Source of the DNA: UBA6168 sp964508135
GTDB taxonomy: Bacteria > Bacteroidota > Bacteroidia > Chitinophagales > Saprospiraceae
Direction: 5' to 3'
NCBI GenBank assembly: GCA_964508135.1
Contig: CAZDSU010000021.1
Span: 1-64,000 of the forward strand
Length of the DNA: 64,000 nucleotides
Numbering within the stretch: the first letter of the stretch is position 1; each line of letters starts with the position of its first letter. Below are positions 37,302-46,447 of the stretch, piece after piece. Under the pieces are notes generated by a model that saw nothing but the letters and a program-made list of their open reading frames with translations, had not been told where the DNA came from and did no database searches. A program made the position numbers and the translations under genes.

Positions 37302-37883
37302 ATGAAAAAATTGATTTCACTTTTTCTTTCCTTGATTGCTTTGGTTTCCTGTGCAAATCAAACCGCCCGACAACGCCCAGCAAACAATGATTCGGCCAAG
37401 TCTTCAAGCTCATTTTATGATTTTAATATGCCCGAACTGGAGACCGGCAAGCTCATCGACTTCAGCCAATACAAGGGCAAAAAACTGGTGCTGCTCAACG
37501 TGGCCTCCAAGTGCGGCTACACGCCACAGTACGCCGATTGGGAAGCATTTTACAAAGCGCATGGCGACAAAGTGATTGTGCTTGGCTTTCCTGCCAACAA
37601 CTTCATGGGGCAGGAGCCGGGCAGCAACGATGACATTGCCAGCTTTTGCTCTAAAAACTACGGCGTCACCTTTCCGATGTTCCAAAAAATCAGCGTAAAA
37701 GGCGACGACATTGATCCGTTGTACAAGTGGCTTTCACAAAAATCGCTCAACGGCTGGAACGACCAGGCGCCAACATGGAACTTCTGCAAGTACGTCGTAA
37801 ATGAAAAAGGGGAATTGGTGAGCTTTTTCCCGTCAGGAGTGAAGCCGGATGATGCTGAGTTCAAGAAAGCGGTGGGGATATAA
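37302..37883 (+). CDS. Glutathione peroxidase-like lipoprotein (thiol peroxidase)
   Basis: 193 residues from MKKLISLFLSLIALVSC, a lipoprotein signal with Cys17; the longer in-frame start at 37266 would spoil it. The catalytic site VASKCGYTPQY has Cys71 in the position of selenocysteine. Further family motifs are LGFPANNFMGQEPGS (resolving region, Gln) and WNFCKYVV. Such cysteine enzymes usually use thioredoxin rather than glutathione to reduce peroxides. It is probably periplasmic or envelope-bound. A terminator hairpin lies at 37902-37935. Confidence 0.92.
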   Translation: MKKLISLFLSLIALVSCANQTARQRPANNDSAKSSSSFYDFNMPELETGKLIDFSQYKGKKLVLLNVASKCGYTPQYADWEAFYKAHGDKVIVLGFPANNFMGQEPGSNDDIASFCSKNYGVTFPMFQKISVKGDDIDPLYKWLSQKSLNGWNDQAPTWNFCKYVVNEKGELVSFFPSGVKPDDAEFKKAVGI

Positions 37884-37901
37884 GACCCAATTTGCGCACA
37901 A

Positions 37902-37935
37902 CAAAAAGCCCTGCCGCTGTTAAGCTGGCAGGGCT
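37902..37935 (+). terminator. Terminator between glutathione peroxidase and lpdA genes
   Basis: A 10 bp perfect stem (AAGCCCTGCC and GGCAGGGCTT) with an 11-12 nt loop sits between two convergent genes; it probably stops transcription from both sides. Confidence 0.7.
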
Positions 37936-37961
37936 TCCTCGTTCTTATTGTGATACCAAAA

Positions 37962-39359
37962 TCAAAGGTGAATCACCTCTCCATAAGCCGCCGCTGCTGC
38001 CTCCATGATGGCCTCGCTCATAGTCGGGTGCGGGTGTACGGATTTTATCATTTCATGACCTGTGGTTTCCAGTTTGCGGGCAACCACCACTTCGGCAATC
38101 ATTTCTGTGACGTTGGCGCCAATCATGTGGGCACCAAGGAACTCGCCGTATTTGGCATCAAAAATCAACTTCACAAAGCCATTTGCAGCACCAGAAGCCT
38201 TGGCTTTGCCAGAGGCACTGAAGGGGAACTTGCCCACTTTTAGCTCGTACCCTGCGTCCTTCGCCGCTTGCTCCGTGTACCCGACGGATGCTACTTCGGG
38301 CCAGCAGTAGGTGCAAGATGGGATGTTGTTGTAATCAAGCGGCTGGGGGTGGTGGCCTGCGATTTTTTCGACACAGATAATGCCCTCTGCACTAGCTACG
38401 TGCGCCAATGCAGCACCCGGCACGATGTCGCCGATGGCGTAAATACCAGCCACATTTGTACGATAGAATTCATCCACGGTTACCAAGCCCCGGTCCGTTT
38501 TGATACCAAGGGCTTCGAGGCCGATGTTCTCTGTGTTCGGTGCAATGCCGGCTGCGGACAATACGACATCGCACTCAATGATGGTTTCTTCCCCCGTCTT
38601 GCGGTCTTTAGTCTTCACCTTGCAAGCCTTTCCAGAAATATCCACGGATTCTACCGAGGTATTGGCCATGACTTTGATGCCTTCTTTTTTAAAAATTTTG
38701 GACAGTTCCTTTGAAATATCGGCGTCTTCCCGTGGCACGAGGCCCTGCTCAAGAAACTCAACAACCGTCACTTCGGTACCAATAGTATTGTAGAAATACG
38801 CGAACTCCACGCCGATGGCACCTGCGCCTACCACCACCATTCGCTTTGGCTGCTTTTCGAGGGTCATCGCCTTGCGGTAATCAATGATTTTAGTCCCGTC
38901 AATAGGGAGATTTGGCAACGCCTTGGCCCTGGCGCCGGTTGCCAGAATAATATGGTTGGCTGTGTATTCGGTTTTCTTGCCATCTGCGGAAGTCACCTCC
39001 ACCTTTTTGCCTCGGAGCAGCTTGCCCGTGCCATCAATCACGGTAATCTTGTTTTTGCGAAACAAAAACTGGATGCCTTTGCTCATGCCATCGGCAACGC
39101 CACGGCTCCTTTTCACTATATTGTCGAAATCGGCACTGGCTTTTTCAACCACGATGCCGTAATCTGCGGCGTGCTTGATGTACTCGAAAACTTGGGCGCT
39201 TTTGAGGAGAGCTTTTGTAGGAATGCAACCCCAATTGAGGCAGATGCCACCCAACGATTCACGCTCCACAACGGCTACGTTCATACCCAATTGGGCTGCA
39301 CGGATGGCAGCCACGTAGCCTCCGGGGCCACTGCCAATAACGATTAGGTCAAAATTCAT
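37962..39359 (-). CDS. lpdA: Dihydrolipoyl dehydrogenase
   Basis: 465 residues with all class I pyridine nucleotide-disulfide oxidoreductase features: FAD fold VIGSGPGGYVAAIRAAQLG, redox-active disulfide GGICLNWGCIPTKALL, NAD fold VVGAGAIGVEFAYFYNTIG, and C-terminal HPHPTMSEAIMEAA with the active-site His-Glu pair region. It reoxidises lipoamide in 2-oxoacid dehydrogenase complexes and the glycine cleavage system. It is a single gene here, without the other subunits. A TATCTTTG -7 box is placed 84 bp upstream. Confidence 0.97.
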   Translation of the reverse strand: MNFDLIVIGSGPGGYVAAIRAAQLGMNVAVVERESLGGICLNWGCIPTKALLKSAQVFEYIKHAADYGIVVEKASADFDNIVKRSRGVADGMSKGIQFLFRKNKITVIDGTGKLLRGKKVEVTSADGKKTEYTANHIILATGARAKALPNLPIDGTKIIDYRKAMTLEKQPKRMVVVGAGAIGVEFAYFYNTIGTEVTVVEFLEQGLVPREDADISKELSKIFKKEGIKVMANTSVESVDISGKACKVKTKDRKTGEETIIECDVVLSAAGIAPNTENIGLEALGIKTDRGLVTVDEFYRTNVAGIYAIGDIVPGAALAHVASAEGIICVEKIAGHHPQPLDYNNIPSCTYCWPEVASVGYTEQAAKDAGYELKVGKFPFSASGKAKASGAANGFVKLIFDAKYGEFLGAHMIGANVTEMIAEVVVARKLETTGHEMIKSVHPHPTMSEAIMEAAAAAYGEVIHL

Positions 39360-39442
39360 TGATGATTTGTTTTGATGTTGATTTCCAGCCGGGAAATCTG
39401 GCTGGAAGCTGGATGGCCAATTGGGCCTCCGAAAAAGCGGCG

Positions 39443-39450
39443 CAAAGATA
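39443..39450 (-). promoter_or_regulatory. Possible lpdA promoter -7 box
   Basis: On the minus strand TATCTTTG fits TAnnTTTG, 84 nt before the lpdA start codon. I do not see a good TTTG -33 box at normal spacing. Confidence 0.4.
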
Positions 39451-39628
39451 GCGCTTGACTAAGAAAAGCACTTGTTTGGGCAAGGGGTAATTTGTGTTTT
39501 GCTCAAAAAAAAAGTCCTGCCACAACATCATGTAGCAGGAGCCTATCTAACTTACTGATACTATAGACAAAAGGATTTAAAAACTTGTCATAAAGATATG
39601 AACGAATGCAAAATTATGCAATACCTAA

Positions 39629-39889
39629 ATGCCTAACGGTCATACCTATTTACGGAACGGTAGCATTTCACGAGGAAACGTTTACGATTGTTCCATTGAC
39701 TATGCTTCCCTTCTTGTTACGGAAGTAACGCCAAATATGTTTCATGGAAAAAGAAACCCAGATGTTATGTTTCTCATAGAAAAGGGTGACGAAGATAGGG
39801 CATTCTACGTGCTCCACCGAAAAAAGGCAGGCAGAAATTATCCACGTACTCCAATTTTGGCATTTTCGGATGATTATGTAAACAATTGA
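39629..39889 (+). CDS. Small hypothetical protein, uncertain
   Basis: 86 residues with a balanced composition (MPNGHTYLRNGSIS, FYVLHRKKAG, ILAFSDDYVNN). No family is recognised, and there is no signal peptide or membrane part. It stands alone in an otherwise AT-rich 700 bp gap between lpdA and the PorP/SprF gene. The length and lack of alternatives support a real gene only weakly. Confidence 0.3.
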   Translation: MPNGHTYLRNGSISRGNVYDCSIDYASLLVTEVTPNMFHGKRNPDVMFLIEKGDEDRAFYVLHRKKAGRNYPRTPILAFSDDYVNN

Positions 39890-40064
39890 AAACCAATAAT
39901 TTACGCCAACACCCATCTACTCATTCAATACTTTTGTAATGGAGAAAGCGTTGATTCTCAATTGTTGCCTATGTGGAAAACTATGTGGAAAAAAAATTTG
40001 AAAATCCAAAAATCCATGAACGGAATCACGGAAAAAATCAAATCGATAACGATTGTCTCTCATT

Positions 40065-41114
40065 TCAGAATTTAGGACAGAGTATCAGGTCGTCCTCGTA
40101 TTCGCCAAGGTAAGCCACCGACATCTCAAAGGTTCCCCGGTTGAACCCAGCCGTACTTCCAAGATGAAAATCATAACTTGTGCCTATCAGCACGTTGTTA
40201 AGCTCAATGCCAACAAGTGCTACAACGGCGTCCAATCGAAAACTATCATCATAATCTATAACAGGCCGCACGTAACTCCCCAAATGCAACGAAACCAAGC
40301 GGAAATCGCTCAAACTGATACGGAAGTTGCCTCCAGCGTCCAATTTCATGTGGCTGTCCTGTTTGTCGAAAATGGCTCTTGGTAGAAATGTGATGCCTTT
40401 TGATACGGGAACTTGGGCACTCAATTGTGCCGAATACCTCGTGGCGAGTTTATTGTCTGGCAAGTCGGACTCACTGTCGGTTTTGTGGTAAAAACTTACC
40501 GTTGGGTTGTGAAAATGGTGCATAGCTCCACCCATAAACATCTTGAACCTAGAGGATTTTGGTGAAAAAGCGTAGTTCAATCCCACCGAATAATCCCCGT
40601 AGGAGTAATTGTTCTCTGGCAGTCGCTCCTGAGTGGGGTCAGCGTAACCTGTGGTTCCATTGAATTGGTCTTCGAAGGTGATATTGCCAAAATTAATGTT
40701 CCGCTGCACAATGCCTGCTTGAAATCCCAGCGAAAGAAACTGGGTGTTTCGGATGTCTAGCGCTTTGTGATAAGCCCCGGAGACAGAAATCTGCGTAGTG
40801 CTAAAGTTCACCGCACCGGCCTTGTCATGGAAGAACATCAAACCAACCGCTGCATGGTCTTGGTACCTACTTCTTTCTTTTCCCATTCGCCACCGGAGGT
40901 CGAGGGCGCTGGAAAAAGTTTGGAAAGGCTCCTGCATCGCTTGCCGCCATTGGTCTCGATAAATGGACGACACCCGAAATTTGCCCTCAAAAGCACCTGT
41001 TAGCGCTGGGTTTAAGGTTAGCGGAGAAGCGTAGAATTGGCTGAACGATCGGTCTTGAGCCTGTATTTCAAGGAAAAAAACAAGGAAAAGGCTGGAAATA
41101 AAGATTTTATGCAT
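40065..41114 (-). CDS. PorP/SprF-family type IX secretion outer-membrane protein
   Basis: 349 residues from MHKIFISSLFLVFFLEIQAQD (signal peptide); the longer frame to 41228 would add 38 residues before it. The mature start DRSFSQFYASPLTLNPALTGAFEGKFRVSSIYRDQW is diagnostic of the PorP/SprF family, a predicted beta-barrel that works with PorK/PorN or SprA-type parts in type IX secretion and gliding. Many Bacteroidota have several paralogues, so this need not be the main secretion component. The C-terminal sorting domains of proteins at 13191, 20442, 43724 and 51175 imply an active system. Confidence 0.92.
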   Translation of the reverse strand: MHKIFISSLFLVFFLEIQAQDRSFSQFYASPLTLNPALTGAFEGKFRVSSIYRDQWRQAMQEPFQTFSSALDLRWRMGKERSRYQDHAAVGLMFFHDKAGAVNFSTTQISVSGAYHKALDIRNTQFLSLGFQAGIVQRNINFGNITFEDQFNGTTGYADPTQERLPENNYSYGDYSVGLNYAFSPKSSRFKMFMGGAMHHFHNPTVSFYHKTDSESDLPDNKLATRYSAQLSAQVPVSKGITFLPRAIFDKQDSHMKLDAGGNFRISLSDFRLVSLHLGSYVRPVIDYDDSFRLDAVVALVGIELNNVLIGTSYDFHLGSTAGFNRGTFEMSVAYLGEYEDDLILCPKF

Positions 41115-41375
41115 GACTTTCAGGTCTCTGGTTTTGAAATTACCCGGCAAAGGTAATCTGATTTTGAATGAGTATCGGAACGGAGATTTTTGGGGCAATA
41201 TTATCCAGCGGCGGTGTTTTAGGCTCATGCGCTTGCATTGCCTGTTTTATGCTCAAAAAAAAATACTTCAGTGGGGCATTGATGGTCAATCCTAAAAAAT
41301 GATTGCTGGCGCAACTTCTCAAATCCCCCGAATTTTTGCCAGCTTTGCCCTTCATAAAACAAAGACGCAGAATCA

Positions 41376-42224
41376 ATGGACTTCGCCTTATGCCATCTCA
41401 GTGTAGTGCCCTTGCGCAGCAGCCCCTCCGATAAAAGCGAGCAGGTCAGCCAATTGCTTTTTGGCGAAATCGTGGAATTGCTCGAATGGAAGGGCCGCTC
41501 TTGGGTGAAAGTCCGTTGCACCTGGGACAACTGCATCGCTTGGGTACAAGCTCGGCAAGTCAAGCCGCTCACATTTTCAGAACACAGGCTTTTTACCGAG
41601 AAATTTGCCTACTGCCTCGACCTCTTCCAGCCGCTGATGTCCAGTGACTTTGCCATGCCGATTCCGATAGGCGCCCGGCTCCCCGATTTCGACGGCATGA
41701 AGTTCAGTTTTGATGGGAAATCCTACCACTACGCTGGACAGGCCGTATTCCCCGAAAACTTGGAGCCGACACCAGACCGGGTCCTGAAAATAGCCCGCCG
41801 CTATTTCTTGGCACCATATCAGTGGGGAGGCCGCAGCCCGTTCGGCATTGACGCTGGTGGTTTTACACAGATGGTGTTCAAATTGGTGGGCATAAACCTC
41901 CACCGTACGCCTGATGCACAGGTTCACCAAGGCGAACTCGTGGACTTCATCGAGCAATCACAGCCCGGCGACCTTGCTTTTTTTGAAAATTCGGTTGGAG
42001 CTATCTCGCACACGGGCATCCTCTTGCCGGACGGCAAAATAATCCACGCAGCAGAGCAGGTGCGCATTGACCGCATTGACCATTTTGGTATTTTTGATGA
42101 AGAAACGAGCCGCTACACCCATCGGCTCCGGGTGACAAAACGGGTGCTGAAACACAAGGCCTCACCTAACAAATTGGAACAAAAAGAAATCAGGCAGGAA
42201 TTGCCGCAGGCAGCGCTTTTTTGA
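41376..42224 (+). CDS. SH3/NlpC-P60-like protein lacking the catalytic cysteine
   Basis: 282 residues. An N-terminal SH3b domain (about 5-65; LRSSPSDKSEQVSQLLFGEIVELLEWKGRSWVKVR) is followed by an NlpC/P60 fold from residue 135: PYQWGGRSPFGIDAGGFTQMVF. The family has Cys-Ser after GID, here Ala160-Gly161. The catalytic-site His is kept (ISHTGILL, His212). It lacks a signal peptide. Peptidoglycan endopeptidase activity is therefore unlikely; a cell-wall binding or regulatory role is an inference. Gene integrity is otherwise complete, so it does not look like a decaying pseudogene. Confidence 0.9.
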   Translation: MDFALCHLSVVPLRSSPSDKSEQVSQLLFGEIVELLEWKGRSWVKVRCTWDNCIAWVQARQVKPLTFSEHRLFTEKFAYCLDLFQPLMSSDFAMPIPIGARLPDFDGMKFSFDGKSYHYAGQAVFPENLEPTPDRVLKIARRYFLAPYQWGGRSPFGIDAGGFTQMVFKLVGINLHRTPDAQVHQGELVDFIEQSQPGDLAFFENSVGAISHTGILLPDGKIIHAAEQVRIDRIDHFGIFDEETSRYTHRLRVTKRVLKHKASPNKLEQKEIRQELPQAALF

Positions 42225-42303
42225 GGATTTGAGAGATTGAGTGATTGGGTGTTTGAGGTGACCCCTCTCAATCCCTCAATCTCTCAACCCCTCAAATCCT
42301 CCA
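42225..42303. terminator. Octamer-based hairpin between convergent genes
   Basis: The 79 bp between two stop codons form a long inverted repeat. The left half has period-8 units such as GATTTGAG, AGATTGAG and TGATTGGG, and the right half is their complement (CCCTCAAT, CTCTCAAC, CCCTCAAA), with GTGAC as loop. It may end transcription from both sides and shares the style of the short tandem arrays in the megasynthase. Confidence 0.6.
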
Positions 42304-43707
42304 TCACGGATTCGCCATCACGCCTAGCTTCCGCTCCGTTTTCCAATAGCCTCTTGTGAAATCAGGGAACCGAACCGGTACGCTGCCTAACTGAACGGAC
42401 AACTCAGAAACAGGTGTCACCACCGACCAAGAAGCCGCATCGTACACGTCCATGTCGAGCGCAACGCCACGGTTCAGGCAGTCAACCAAGCGCCAGAGCA
42501 TCACGAAGTCCATGCCGCCATGGCCGCCGTTTTTTTCCGCTAGTGGCTCCAGTTTTTTCCAGAGCGGGTGGGCAAAACGCTCCTGGTATTCCTTGTAATC
42601 TTCCTCCTTCAAAAAGCCATGCCCGTGCCCACTCACCGACAACTGACTGGGGTAGCCCTTGTGGAACGCCTTCGTTCCCGCCAGCGAATTGATGCGGCTG
42701 TAAGCCCGGCCAGTCGTCACATCGTGTTGGAGCAGTATGGTGCGGCCCTTGTGCGTTTTGATGAGCGTATTGTTCATGTCGCCGTGCTTGAAGCCCTTGC
42801 GGTTGTAAAACTCGTTGTCGGTTTCCACCGTTTGAGCGTACTCGTCAAGGCCAAACTGGGGGCTGCTCATGCTCACGAGGTAGTCAAAACGGTCGCCCCG
42901 GTCAATGTCCATGTACTGTGCCACCGGGCCAAGGCCGTGCGTTGGGTACAAGTTGCCGTCACGGGCTTCGTTGTGGCGGATGCGCCACATATTATAGTAG
43001 TAGGTTTTGCTAAAAAGCAGCTCACGAAGGTCGTGGATATAGGCGCACTCGGCGTAGGTGAGCGCACCGAAAACCCCGCTCTGCGCCATGTTCAGCAGCC
43101 AAAGCTCCTCGTCGCCGTAGCAGACGTTTTCCAAAATCATGCAGTTGCGCTGTGTCTCCTCGGCGATGTTGACCAGTTGCCAGCACTCCTCGATGGTGAG
43201 TGCGCATGGCACTTCAAGGGCCACGTGTTTGCCTTGCTGCATCGCATAAACGGCCATTGGCACATGGTCTTCCCACGGGGTGGCGATGGTGATGAGGTCA
43301 ATATCGTCCCGCTTGCAAAGCTCCTTCCAGGCATCAGGTTTGCCAGCATACACCGCTGGTTTTTGCCCACCGTTTTCCTTCAACATCTGGAGGCTTTTTA
43401 GGGCAAATTCGTCCCGAACATCACAGATGGCGGTGATTTTGCACTTGTCGGTGCCCACGGCATTGAGCAGGCGCACATGCTCCTCGCCACGGTTGCCGAG
43501 GCCGATGATGGCGACCCGTACTTGTTTGATGGGAGCCACTTTTAAGCCAAAAACTGGTTTGCCGAATGCAGGTATCGTTTGCGAAGCTGCTTCTACCAAG
43601 TCCTGTGCATCGGCCTTGGCATAGCTGGGGCCGCTGGGCAAGCCGACGAGGGTGGCAAGGGCAGCAGCATTTTTCAAAAAGCTGCGGCGTTGGTTGTTGT
43701 TTTTCAT
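42304..43707 (-). CDS. GH109-like Gfo/Idh/MocA-family oxidoreductase
   Basis: 467 residues. It has a Tat-type leader (NNNQRRSFLKNAAALA), then a Rossmann fold (RVAIIGLGNRGEEHVRLL, residues 63-80) and the C-terminal dehydrogenase domain. DGNLYPTHGLGPVAQYMDIDRGDRFDYLVS is the characteristic stretch of GH109, the NAD-dependent alpha-N-acetylgalactosaminidases. The reaction would go through transient oxidation at C3. Export in folded form with its cofactor fits the Tat leader. The neighbouring PQQ-type dehydrogenase gene on the same strand may form a small operon with it (gap 16 bp). Confidence 0.85.
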   Translation of the reverse strand: MKNNNQRRSFLKNAAALATLVGLPSGPSYAKADAQDLVEAASQTIPAFGKPVFGLKVAPIKQVRVAIIGLGNRGEEHVRLLNAVGTDKCKITAICDVRDEFALKSLQMLKENGGQKPAVYAGKPDAWKELCKRDDIDLITIATPWEDHVPMAVYAMQQGKHVALEVPCALTIEECWQLVNIAEETQRNCMILENVCYGDEELWLLNMAQSGVFGALTYAECAYIHDLRELLFSKTYYYNMWRIRHNEARDGNLYPTHGLGPVAQYMDIDRGDRFDYLVSMSSPQFGLDEYAQTVETDNEFYNRKGFKHGDMNNTLIKTHKGRTILLQHDVTTGRAYSRINSLAGTKAFHKGYPSQLSVSGHGHGFLKEEDYKEYQERFAHPLWKKLEPLAEKNGGHGGMDFVMLWRLVDCLNRGVALDMDVYDAASWSVVTPVSELSVQLGSVPVRFPDFTRGYWKTERKLGVMANP

Positions 43708-43723
43708 TTTGTAAATTTTAATC

Positions 43724-46387
43724 TCACAGTTTGAACACCTTCACCACCTGGTCAAACCCTGCCGACCTCAACTTTAATAGGTATTGGCCGCTGGCAAAAT
43801 CCTTCATGCCTACCTCGATGGTCGTAGTCCCAGGCAAAATGGTGGTGTTTTTTTTGAGCAATTGTTGGCCGGCCATGTTGAACAATTCAAGTTCTAAACT
43901 AAACGCTTCTGGTGTCGCTACAACCACTTCCAGCTTGTCGCTCACCGGGTTGGGGCGTACCTTGACTTCCAATTGCCCAATCAGTACCGTGTCGGGCACA
44001 TAGTTCGAATAAAGCTGCGACTTTGGCACAAAATCACGGGCAATTTTTTCGCTGCTCCACAACAATTGACAAACCGCCTGCCCTTCCACCTCAAAATATT
44101 CCAACTTGATGGGGTACTTCTTGCCTCCTTCGAGGTTAATTGAAGCGCTTTTTTCAACCATAGAGGAAGTGTACCAACGGTCAATCAACTGCTGGTCGCC
44201 AACCCAAAGCCGAGCGCCATCCGTGTGCATGTACAGGTGAAAATTAAGGGTCTCATCAAAAAATGGCTCGACGAAGCCCTCCCATCGAACCAGCCATTTG
44301 TCGTAGCCCAAACCTTCGGTGTCAGGACTGCCGTACACCCAATTGAAATTGACCATCGTGTCCAAACGGGAAAATAGGAACGGCTCAACGAAAATATTGC
44401 TACTTACTATTTTGTCATAGTAAAAACCGAGCAGCCCGTCGCCATCCCCCGCAGGCATCACTGCCTTGTAAACTGCCCGAAGGTTTAGCCCAGCATCACC
44501 CGGAGCCAGAAGCAGGGTCGAGGTAGTCTCCCCGGTCGCCCATTTTTCAAAAAGGTACAACGAATCGGCAGTGACGTGCGATTTTGGCGCATCAATCTGG
44601 TGCTGCACTCCGCTCACACAAACCACTGTATCGGGCGTTACGAGCTTGTGGCCATCCACAATGATGGGGAATCCCGGCGGCGATGTTTGTATCACGATTT
44701 GCGTTTTCACGGGTAAAACATCCCTTGATACGCTGGCCGACAGACCGCTCTGGTCAGTGACGGATAGATGAACCCGATACCAGATGTTGTCCGAAACCTC
44801 GTTCACGACAGGTATTTGGTAAGCGTCCTCTATCGTTCCCGACACGGGGCCAAAGGCTGGGTGAGAATGCCCGACGTGATGGAAATCTAATCGCCAGCGG
44901 AAGCGGCTTGCCCCCAATTGGCCGTCTTCATCGTCCGTGGCCTCGCCCAGCAGGTGCAGCGTCTCGCCACCCCGCCAAACAGTGCCGGGTGCAGGACTGA
45001 GCAGCATGGGCACAGGCCGGTGGCTGGAGGTGACCCGCAGTTGCGCTAATTGGCTGGTGTCCGTGCCAGATGGATTGTTCACAACGCAGCGGATGAGGCT
45101 ACCGCTATCGCTCAACATCGGGTTTAGGAAGAATAGGGTGTCGTTCACGGCACCAGGGATGTCCACACCGTCCTGTTGCCACTGGAAACTCATCAGCGAA
45201 GCGCCTGATGCTGCCACCCGGAACTGGACGTTCTCACCCACAGGCACCAGCACGGGCTGCGGCTGCACAGACACAAACGGTGCATCGCTGCCTGTGTAAA
45301 ACACCCGCCAAAGCGAACCAGTGTTCGTGGCGTAATCAACTTGTGTGCCTTTCCGGTCGAGGAAGTAGAGCGTGCCATCGGGTGCGGTCAGCAGGCTAAG
45401 CGGGGTGCGCAAGTTTTCGGCGAACAGCTCGATATCACCTGTGGCAGCATCAAGGGTGTAGATGCGGTTGTTGCAATGCTCCGTGAAAAACACTTTACCC
45501 AAGAACTGCTGGGGAAACATCGGCGTGGCCGGGTTGTACATCGTGACACCAACGGCGGCACAGCCAAGGCCGTGGTCGTATGCGTAGGCCGGGTCTTTGT
45601 AGTCGGCGGGGGGCGAACCGTCAAGCATGCCCTCCACGTCGGGCCAGCCGTAGTTTTTGCCTTTCTCAATTTCGTTCACCTCCTCAAACTGGTCGCTGCC
45701 AACATCGGTGGCGAAGATGCGACCCGTTGTTTGGTCGGCTGTCATGGCGAAGGGATTGCGGAAGCCCATTGCCCAGATGGCCCGGTTGTTTCCGCTCGTT
45801 TCATCGTAAAAAGGATTGTCGTTCGGGATGCTGCCGTCGGGGTTGATGCGGAGGACTTTGCCGAGGGTAGAATTGAGGCTCTTGGCGTTGTCCTTGTTGA
45901 AACCGTCGCCGGTGGCAATGTACAATTTGCCATCGTTGCCGAAGGCCAAAGCTCCGGCGTTGTGGTATGGGCCGGTGAGCGGGTCGAGGTCGAACAGCAC
46001 CTGCTCGCTGCCGGGTGCTGCGAAGTTGCCGTCGGCGGTGAAGCGGCTGACCCGGTTATGGTCGGCATTTTTTACCGTATAATATATGTACACGAAATGG
46101 TTGCTCTCAAAATCGGGGTCGAGGGCGATGCCGGACATGCCCCGCTCGGTGTAGCTGTCCACGTTGATTTCGAGAAACGGCTCATTGCGAAGCGCTCCAT
46201 TCTCCACGATCATCACTCGGCCAAACTTCTCGGCGATGAATACCCGCCCATCGGGTGCCAGCGTGAAGGCCACCGGGTCGAGGCCAGTGGCGACCTGCAC
46301 GGCTGCAAAGCCGGGGGGGAAGCTGGCATTTTGCGCAGCAAGGTATTGAGCAATGAATAGGAGCGTTGGGAGGAAGAGTTTTTTCAT
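43724..46387 (-). CDS. PQQ-type sugar dehydrogenase with Ig-like, PA14 and type IX sorting domains
   Basis: 887 residues. Signal peptide 1-18, a glucose/sorbosone dehydrogenase beta-propeller (about 25-355; FIAEKFGRVMIVENG, SGIALDPDF, PYHNAGALAFGNDGKLYIATGDG, IWAMGFRNPF), an Ig-like segment (about 365-460), a middle region with HVGHSHP, a PA14 domain (about 640-785; HLYMHTDGARLWVGDQQLIDRW) and a C-terminal sorting domain. PA14 often binds carbohydrate, so this appears to be a surface oxidase for glycans. It precedes the GH109-like gene on the same strand, with a 16 bp gap. Confidence 0.88.
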   Translation of the reverse strand: MKKLFLPTLLFIAQYLAAQNASFPPGFAAVQVATGLDPVAFTLAPDGRVFIAEKFGRVMIVENGALRNEPFLEINVDSYTERGMSGIALDPDFESNHFVYIYYTVKNADHNRVSRFTADGNFAAPGSEQVLFDLDPLTGPYHNAGALAFGNDGKLYIATGDGFNKDNAKSLNSTLGKVLRINPDGSIPNDNPFYDETSGNNRAIWAMGFRNPFAMTADQTTGRIFATDVGSDQFEEVNEIEKGKNYGWPDVEGMLDGSPPADYKDPAYAYDHGLGCAAVGVTMYNPATPMFPQQFLGKVFFTEHCNNRIYTLDAATGDIELFAENLRTPLSLLTAPDGTLYFLDRKGTQVDYATNTGSLWRVFYTGSDAPFVSVQPQPVLVPVGENVQFRVAASGASLMSFQWQQDGVDIPGAVNDTLFFLNPMLSDSGSLIRCVVNNPSGTDTSQLAQLRVTSSHRPVPMLLSPAPGTVWRGGETLHLLGEATDDEDGQLGASRFRWRLDFHHVGHSHPAFGPVSGTIEDAYQIPVVNEVSDNIWYRVHLSVTDQSGLSASVSRDVLPVKTQIVIQTSPPGFPIIVDGHKLVTPDTVVCVSGVQHQIDAPKSHVTADSLYLFEKWATGETTSTLLLAPGDAGLNLRAVYKAVMPAGDGDGLLGFYYDKIVSSNIFVEPFLFSRLDTMVNFNWVYGSPDTEGLGYDKWLVRWEGFVEPFFDETLNFHLYMHTDGARLWVGDQQLIDRWYTSSMVEKSASINLEGGKKYPIKLEYFEVEGQAVCQLLWSSEKIARDFVPKSQLYSNYVPDTVLIGQLEVKVRPNPVSDKLEVVVATPEAFSLELELFNMAGQQLLKKNTTILPGTTTIEVGMKDFASGQYLLKLRSAGFDQVVKVFKL

Positions 46388-46447
46388 AATTACTGCTTTT
46401 TTTTCGCATCGTGCTGCTCATCCGCTCACCTCACACTCGCTCACCCT

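Noticed and set aside
39965..40000. Two TGTGGAAAA sequences resembling DnaA boxes, near AT-rich DNA
   Set aside because: Each differs from the TGTGGATAA consensus and they lie more than 8 kb from dnaA; too weak to call an origin.
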